Both the position numbers and the translations under genes were made by a program. From Acidobacteriaceae bacterium (GTDB lineage Bacteria; Acidobacteriota; Terriglobia; Terriglobales; Acidobacteriaceae), in NCBI GenBank assembly GCA_030040395.1, contig JASHTU010000132.1:1-12436 (forward strand): DNA of 12,436 nucleotides, read 5' to 3'. Below are positions 7,760 to 12,436 of the stretch, piece by piece; positions within the stretch are counted from its first letter, which is position 1, and each line of letters opens with the position of its first letter. The notes under the pieces were generated by a model, which had not been told where the DNA came from, made no database searches, and saw only the letters and a list, made by a program, of their open reading frames with translations.

Positions 7760-10700
7760 TCACCCCTGGATATCGAACTGCTCCGGGTGCAGCGCGGGAT
7801 CGCTCTTGACGAGCACGTTCTTGCCCACCAACTCCTCGAACTCCGTCAGCCACCGCCCCGCGTTCGATTTGAGCACCTTCACCACTTCGGGATTCACCCG
7901 CACCATCACGTCGGCGCCCTCAAAGTGCTTCCGCATCTTGCGCAGTTCGATGTACATCTCATTGCACACCGTGGTCGGGCTTTTCACCATGCCCGTCGCC
8001 TGGCAGGTTGGGCAGGGCACGCTCAGGGTGCGCTCCAGCGACTGCTTGACCCGTTTGCGCGTAATCGCCACCAGTCCAAAATCATTGAACTGCAGCACCT
8101 TGGTCGGAGCGCGGTCGCTCTTCAAAGCTTCTTCGAGCGCCGCCATCACTTTGAACCGGTTCTTGCGCTCATCCATGTCGATGAAGTCGATCACAATGAT
8201 CCCGCCCAGGTCGCGCAGCCGAATCTGACGCACAATCTCTGGCACTGCGTCGAGGTTGGTCTTCAGAATCGTGTCCTCGAGCCGCGCCGACTTGCCAACA
8301 TACTTGCCCGTGTTGATGTCGATGGCCACCAGCGCCTCAGTCTGGTTGATGACGATCGACCCCCCCGATTTGAGCCACACCTTCGAACGCAGCGCCTTGG
8401 AAATCTCGTCCTGAATGCCGAAGTGTTCGAAGAGCGGCGTGTCCTTGGTGTAAAGCTTCACGCGCCGCACCAGCGAGGGCGAAAAGCGGTTGAGGAAGCG
8501 CACAATCCGCTCGTAGTCGGCCTCCGCGTCCACCCAGATATTCGAGAAGTTGGCGCTCACCTGGTCGCGCAGAATGCGCTCGATCAGCGAGAGATCGTGA
8601 TAGATCAGCGCCGGCGACTTGGAAGCCTCGGAGCGCTGCTTGATCTCGTTCCAGAGATTCATGAGGAAGCGTAGATCGGCCCTCAGCTCCTCTTCTGAAG
8701 CGCCCTCGGCCGCGGTCCTCACAATGAAACCGCCGGAAGCTTCGCCCCGCTCGTGGGTGAGAATCCGCTTCAGACGATGGCGCTCCTCGTCGGAGGCGAT
8801 CTTGCGGCTCACCCCCACATGGTTCACCGTAGGCATGAAGACCAGGAACCGCCCCGGCAGGGCAATGTGGCTGGTGATGCGCGCGCCCTTCTTGGCGATC
8901 GGCTCCTTGGCGATCTGCACCAGAATCTCCTGGCCGGGCTTCAAAAGGTCGGAGATGACCGGTAAATCGGAGGTTTGCATCGATCGGCGCGAAGGCCCGC
9001 GCCGCGGACCCGCTCCTTGCGGCCCGCGGCCTCGATGTCCGCGTCCGGTGCGGTCGCGGTGCTGATGCGCCCCTTCGCGCGGCGCCGCGGGCTGCGCTTC
9101 CGCGGCAGGTTCCTCCTCCTCCTCGATGTCGAATGCCTCTTCCTCTTCTGCGCCGCCCTTCTGGCCCAGTTCTATCTGGATGCGGTGGTCAAGGTGCGCC
9201 TCCTGCAGCAACTCGCCTAAATCGCCGGAGCGAATCTGCGCGGGAAGCGTTTCTTCCTCGTACTCGTCCAGATCGTGCTCCTCGGGCTTGCGATGGCGGA
9301 GATGAGGTTCGAGTTCCTCGCCTTCAATAACTTCCTCCTCGACCACGCCCACGCCGGGAGCATACGCGGAAGTGACGGGCGCTGCTGGGGCTGCGGCAGG
9401 CTTTTCAGCTTCGGGCTCCCGGTCCTTTCGTTTTTTGCCGCCCAAGCCGAAAAGCCGGAAGCCCGTGGGAGGGGCCGGATCCACGCGGTGCGATGCGGAG
9501 GTGTCGGCCTGGGGCTCCGCAGACGCCTCTTCGGCTGCGCTAGCTTCCGCCGTGGGAAGCGCGTCGGCTACGACCTCTGCTGGGGTTTCCTCTTCGACTT
9601 CCCTGCCGGGGAGGCCTTCCTCTCCCAATGTCGACAAAAGCGGCGCCTCCTCAGGCGCGCTCTCGTGGAATCCCGCGACCGGCTCACGCGGCAATGCCTT
9701 TGCGATTTCATGCAGCGCCGGCGGCCGAGACTCTTCTGTCTCCTCGAATATTTCTTCCTCTTCGTCTTCCGCCTCGAGCGCAACCGCAACCTCGGCCCTC
9801 GCCTCCAGAGTTTCTTCCCTTTCCAGTTCGGGACTCGTTTCGGCTTGCGGTTGAGAAGCTTTCTCGGCTTGCGGTTCCGGCCGGCGAGGCGTGCGGAGCG
9901 AAAGCGACTCCCCAGGCAACAGCCCGCTTCCGTCCCACGCGATAGGAGCTTCCACCAGCGTGGAAGGCTTCGACGTGGAAACCCCGCGCGAAGGCGCTTC
10001 CGTGAATCCCGGCGATTCCGGTGCAGGCGTGCCTCCGTATTTCGATAGCGACTCGCCGGGAAGGACAAAAGGCGATGGAACAGAAGTGCGTACAACTGGA
10101 GCTTGAACCAGCGCCGGTTCACGCGTCTCCGCAAAGTGGCTCGCCGAAGCGCCGCCCGGCCCTCCGGCCGGCGGTACCGCCGATGCGTGGATTTGCGAAG
10201 CCGTGTCAGCCTCGGAGCCCGCTTCGGCGGCCAATGCCTCGGTCAACCCGAAATCCGCCCGGCTTTGCTCCTCAACCGCCGGTCCGCGTCCGCGGCGATG
10301 CCGCCGTCCCCGCCAGCGCCGGCTTCCCGCCGGGCTAGCCGTTTCCTGGCTGGATTGCGGCGGGGGCGCCAGTTCACCGGTTGACGAGGCGGCTGCGGCG
10401 AATTCGGGCGCACCGCCGGTTGCCCACCGCCGTTCCTTTTCCGCTTGTTCCTCAATTACTTCCGCTTCCCGGGTTTCCGGTCTTTGGACCGCTTGTTGGC
10501 CGGGACGGGAGGGCTCCTCGCGCCGCGCGCCGTTCGCTCGCCGGACTTCGCGAGGCGCTTGGCCTGCCCCGCTTGCCGCAGCCTTCTCAAGTTCCTCGGT
10601 GTCCTCCAGGTCCTCGAGCTCGATGAAGTCGGTTACATAGAGAAACGCATCGCGCTCCAGGCCAAGATCGACAAATGCCGATTGCATGCCAGGTAGGACG

Positions 10701-10843
10701 CGTGTGACCCGGCCGTTGTAAATCGACCCGGCCAGAGTGTATTCGTTTTCGCGTTCGTAATAGATTTCCGCGAGTTGATCATCTTCAAGAATCGCAAGCC
10801 GCGTTTCATGCGGCGTGCTGGAGATGCAAATTTCCTTTGCCAT
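7760..10843 (-). CDS. rng: Ribonuclease E/G with a very large insert in the S1 domain
   Basis: An endoribonuclease that cuts single-stranded AU-rich RNA, with roles in mRNA decay and rRNA processing. The 1027 residues are about twice RNase G length. The first half of the S1 domain (about 35-73, GSIYNGRVTRVLPGMQSAFVD) is separated from the second half (about 628-673, LKPGQEILVQIAKEP) by about 550 residues of charged, Pro/Ala/Glu-rich sequence. The catalytic core follows: 5'-sensor R709/T710 in IVRTA, metal-binding D842 and N844 in AIDIN, D886 in VIDFIDM, and zinc-link CPTC at 944-947. The tail ends about 80 residues later in ALHPEQFDIQG, like RNase G, with no C-terminal scaffold. The insert has Arg-rich blocks (174-187, 596-620), acidic tracts (about 357-371, 501-532, 565-579) and a repeated LPGESLS motif. 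ATG at 10843, beginning MAKEICIS, has AAAGG 4 nt upstream; an upstream TTG (11023) is rejected. The symbol rng rather than rne is a judgement based on the tail. Confidence 0.93.
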   Translation of the reverse strand: MAKEICISSTPHETRLAILEDDQLAEIYYERENEYTLAGSIYNGRVTRVLPGMQSAFVDLGLERDAFLYVTDFIELEDLEDTEELEKAAASGAGQAPREVRRANGARREEPSRPGQQAVQRPETREAEVIEEQAEKERRWATGGAPEFAAAASSTGELAPPPQSSQETASPAGSRRWRGRRHRRGRGPAVEEQSRADFGLTEALAAEAGSEADTASQIHASAVPPAGGPGGASASHFAETREPALVQAPVVRTSVPSPFVLPGESLSKYGGTPAPESPGFTEAPSRGVSTSKPSTLVEAPIAWDGSGLLPGESLSLRTPRRPEPQAEKASQPQAETSPELEREETLEARAEVAVALEAEDEEEEIFEETEESRPPALHEIAKALPREPVAGFHESAPEEAPLLSTLGEEGLPGREVEEETPAEVVADALPTAEASAAEEASAEPQADTSASHRVDPAPPTGFRLFGLGGKKRKDREPEAEKPAAAPAAPVTSAYAPGVGVVEEEVIEGEELEPHLRHRKPEEHDLDEYEEETLPAQIRSGDLGELLQEAHLDHRIQIELGQKGGAEEEEAFDIEEEEEPAAEAQPAAPREGAHQHRDRTGRGHRGRGPQGAGPRRGPSRRSMQTSDLPVISDLLKPGQEILVQIAKEPIAKKGARITSHIALPGRFLVFMPTVNHVGVSRKIASDEERHRLKRILTHERGEASGGFIVRTAAEGASEEELRADLRFLMNLWNEIKQRSEASKSPALIYHDLSLIERILRDQVSANFSNIWVDAEADYERIVRFLNRFSPSLVRRVKLYTKDTPLFEHFGIQDEISKALRSKVWLKSGGSIVINQTEALVAIDINTGKYVGKSARLEDTILKTNLDAVPEIVRQIRLRDLGGIIVIDFIDMDERKNRFKVMAALEEALKSDRAPTKVLQFNDFGLVAITRKRVKQSLERTLSVPCPTCQATGMVKSPTTVCNEMYIELRKMRKHFEGADVMVRVNPEVVKVLKSNAGRWLTEFEELVGKNVLVKSDPALHPEQFDIQG

Positions 10844-11226
10844 CGTGCCTTTCCGTCCGGCAGCCGTAAACTGCCGGAGCCCGCGGCGAGGTGGGATGGA
10901 GGCGCGCAGAACCGGGAGGGGAGGGTATGGGCGGACGACCTTTGAGTCGCTGGCGTAGCGGCATTTGAGCGCGGACGCGCGCTGACCTGAGCGGCAATCC
11001 GCGGCGGACTTCCGGAAAAGCAAGCCAATCGGCCTGGGGTTTGCGGGAATCCGAATCGAGACAGCGGGCGGCCATGCCTGCGAGCGTCTTCATGGATGGC
11101 TTTCCCTCGTCGCTCCGGACGACGCGCGACTGAAACCACCCGCAGCCCTGAGGCTCCCGCCGCCAACTCCTGGTCGGCGCAGTAAAGTATTTCTCGAATG
11201 GCTGCAGACCGAAGCTATTCGCTCCA

Positions 11227-11253
11227 GCGGCTTTTTCTCCAAGAAAAAGCCGC
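11227..11253. repeat. Perfect 12-bp palindrome with 3-nt loop
   Basis: GCGGCTTTTTCT (11227-11238), loop CCA, AGAAAAAGCCGC (11242-11253). On both strands the T-run is in the 5' arm and the A-run in the 3' arm, the reverse of a bidirectional terminator, and no T-tract follows on either strand. It is therefore a strong cruciform/hairpin of unknown role inside the rodA-RNase gap. Confidence 0.6.
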
Positions 11254-11371
11254 CTTGCACGAAGCTCAAAAGTCCGCGTGAATTCGAAAAATCCTCGGGC
11301 GCGGCCTTCCTGTCTCCGCGTGCTCATGAACCCAATCCTGCCGGGCTCGCGGTCCATCGGACCTGGCCGGC

Positions 11372-11389
11372 AAATATTTCATTTAAATA
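11372..11389 (-). promoter_or_regulatory. AT-rich island, candidate promoter region for the RNase E/G gene
   Basis: Seventeen of 18 bases are A or T (AAATATTTCATTTAAATA on the plus strand) in an otherwise GC-rich region. It lies about 530 bp upstream of the RNase start and 105 bp after rodA. No clean -35/-10 pair can be picked out. If it is the promoter, the mRNA would carry a leader of roughly 500 nt. Confidence 0.25.
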
Positions 11390-11473
11390 CAGTTCTCGTG
11401 CCGGCCCCATCGATCTTGAATCCGATCCTGAATTCTTCCGAGCCGCGCATGAGTTCGAATCCGTGACTTCGCG

Positions 11474-11490
11474 TCCCCACCTTTCGGGGA
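11474..11490. other. Stem-loop just downstream of rodA
   Basis: TCCCC, loop ACCTTTC, GGGGA: a 5-bp GC stem 4 bp from the rodA stop codon, extendable by GCG/CGC across a bulge. There is no T-tract on the minus strand, so termination is uncertain. Confidence 0.3.
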
Positions 11491-11494
11491 TCGC

Positions 11495-12436
11495 CTAGTT
11501 GACGAACCGGCGCATGCGGACATTCATCGCCACACCGAGCGCCAGAAACGTAAACAACACCGAAGATCCGCCGTAACTCATTAACGGCAAAGGGATTCCG
11601 GTAACCGGCATAAAGCCTATGACCATGCCCACGTTGACCCCAATCTGAAAGGTCAATACCGCCACCACTCCCATAATAATGAGGGAGCCGGGCAGGTCCG
11701 CAGCGGTTTGAGCGTTTTGAATCAAACGCATCAATATGAAAAAGTATAGCAGTAGGACGGAAATCGCGCCCACAAAGCCGTGCTCCTCGCTGAAGGCGGC
11801 GAAGATGAAGTCCGTATATGGGATGGGCAGGAAATACCCCTGCGTCTGGCTTCCCTTTTCGGCGCCTTTGCCCCAAATCCCTCCTGAGCCCACGGCAATC
11901 AAAGATTGGCGAATCTGGTATCCGCTGCCCCGGGGGTCCACGTCTGGATTGATGAAGCTCGTCAGTCGCGCCTTTTGGTACGGTTTCAAAATCTTGCCGC
12001 TCGACCATGCGCCTACGATCAGCGATGCCCCACAAACGAACAGGATGGCCGCCTGGCGGAAACTGATGCCGCCCAGCAAGAGGCCGGCAATGAGGATCGG
12101 CGAGTAGGTGAGAGTGGTTCCCAGGTCCGGCTGGATGAGAACCAGAAGCATGGGAATGCCCACAAGGGCAAAAGCCTTGAAGATCTCTCTCCACGTAAGG
12201 TTGCGCCCACCCAGGTTGGCGAAGTAGCGGGCCACCACCAGCACCAGCACCAACTTCACCCACTCCGAAGGCTGGAACTCGAACGGCCCAAGTGCGATCC
12301 ACCGCCGCGCGCCCATCACTTTGCGGCCCACCACCCGAACCGCGACCAGGGAAACCAAAAACAATGCATAAGCCCAGGGCGCCCAGTCGAGAAGACGGTG
12401 GTAATCGATCTTCGCCAGAATGAACATGCCCGCCAG
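11495..12436 (-). CDS. rodA: RodA, SEDS-family peptidoglycan glycosyltransferase (partial, N-terminus beyond right edge)
   Basis: RodA polymerises lipid II into glycan strands at the inner membrane as part of the elongasome, working with PBP2 and the MreBCD proteins. The visible 314 residues run to the C-terminus. Counting from the Met at 12427, the SEDS signatures are QPSEW (52-56), QPDLGTT (99-105), PRGSGYQIRQSLIAVGSGG (about 155-173), YTDFIFA with the conserved catalytic Asp at 196, EEHGF (204-208) and GIPLPLMSYGGSS near the end. Repeated hydrophobic helices separate these. E. coli RodA has 370 residues, and the first transmembrane helices are missing here. The frame stays open to the window edge (codons reading L-A-G before that Met), so the Met is internal. 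The sequence MGARRWIALGPFEFQPSEW favours RodA over FtsW. The neighbouring RNase E/G gene recalls mre/rod/rng clusters. Confidence 0.95.
   Translation of the reverse strand: MAGMFILAKIDYHRLLDWAPWAYALFLVSLVAVRVVGRKVMGARRWIALGPFEFQPSEWVKLVLVLVVARYFANLGGRNLTWREIFKAFALVGIPMLLVLIQPDLGTTLTYSPILIAGLLLGGISFRQAAILFVCGASLIVGAWSSGKILKPYQKARLTSFINPDVDPRGSGYQIRQSLIAVGSGGIWGKGAEKGSQTQGYFLPIPYTDFIFAAFSEEHGFVGAISVLLLYFFILMRLIQNAQTAADLPGSLIIMGVVAVLTFQIGVNVGMVIGFMPVTGIPLPLMSYGGSSVLFTFLALGVAMNVRMRRFVN

Larger units (their letters stand above)
10844..11494. other. 651-bp gap between rodA and the RNase E/G gene; no convincing gene
   Basis: Between two same-strand genes this spacer is unusually long. Open frames on the minus strand cross it, but they overlap the RNase start in another frame, lack a ribosome-binding site and show no family I recognise. 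It holds a stem-loop just after rodA, an AT-rich island, a perfect 12-bp palindrome, and several smaller self-complementary stretches around 11070-11125 (for example TCGTC/GACGA and GCCAT/ATGGC). It may serve as a long leader of the RNase mRNA, as in E. coli, where the rne 5' leader mediates autoregulation. It could equally be a decayed gene or repeat element. Confidence 0.5.

Noticed and set aside
9275..10640. Several plus-strand open frames opposite the RNase insert
   Set aside because: They mirror the low-complexity Glu/Ala/Pro-rich coding strand and give Ser/Arg-rich or Phe/Arg-rich shadows. The intact S1 halves and catalytic core in one continuous minus frame show which strand is coding.
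10844..11023. 60-residue N-terminal extension of the RNase from a TTG
   Set aside because: It is Arg/Ser/Pro-rich without family resemblance, while ATG 10843 has AAAGG upstream and gives a typical RNase E/G start (MAKEICIS).
10806..11357. 183-codon minus-strand frame in the rodA-RNase gap
   Set aside because: It overlaps the RNase start in another frame and I found no motif or ribosome-binding site. A protein search against other Acidobacteriota would settle whether it is a decayed gene.
11449..11465. GTTCGAATCC resembling a tRNA T-loop
   Set aside because: No matching T-stem, acceptor stem or anticodon arm could be formed on either strand.

Overview
This 12.4 kb window is a GC-rich stretch of bacterial chromosome. 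It holds seven protein genes and no RNA genes, CRISPR arrays, insertion sequences or phage genes that I can see. The gene set, the style of the proteins and the signal-peptide/Ala-Pro-rich linker/beta-barrel protein suggest a soil-type Acidobacteriota (Terriglobia-like). This is an inference from overall resemblance; a 16S or marker-gene search would be needed to fix it.

Layout, left to right. (1) lon, minus strand, cut by the left edge after 480 residues (N-domain and most of the AAA+ module). (2) A uvrD/pcrA helicase, minus strand, 935 residues, with an acidic insert of about 120 residues in the 2B region. (3) A 192-bp divergent spacer with an inverted repeat. (4) A two-gene plus-strand operon, denD-otnI, whose products would oxidise D-erythronate and isomerise the resulting 2-oxo acid; the kinase and decarboxylase that complete the known pathway are not in the window. 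(5) A minus-strand outer-membrane beta-barrel protein, convergent with otnI. (6) A minus-strand RNase E/G gene of 1027 residues, whose S1 RNA-binding domain is split by a disordered, highly charged insert of about 550 residues. (7) A 651-bp gap with no convincing gene but a perfect 12-bp palindrome and an AT-rich island. (8) rodA, minus strand, running off the right edge.

The rodA-RNase E/G neighbourhood recalls the mre/mrd/rng cell-shape cluster found in many Gram-negative bacteria, so the mre and PBP2 genes may lie just beyond the right edge. Lon, UvrD and RNase E/G are housekeeping functions (protein turnover, DNA repair, RNA processing); denD-otnI looks like a catabolic module between them.

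The most noteworthy object is the RNase E/G. Its C-terminus stops RNase G-style soon after the zinc-link, so it lacks the C-terminal degradosome scaffold of E. coli RNase E. The insert in the S1 domain has Arg-rich blocks, acidic tracts and repeated short motifs of the kind such scaffolds use. A relocated, internal degradosome scaffold is a testable reading.
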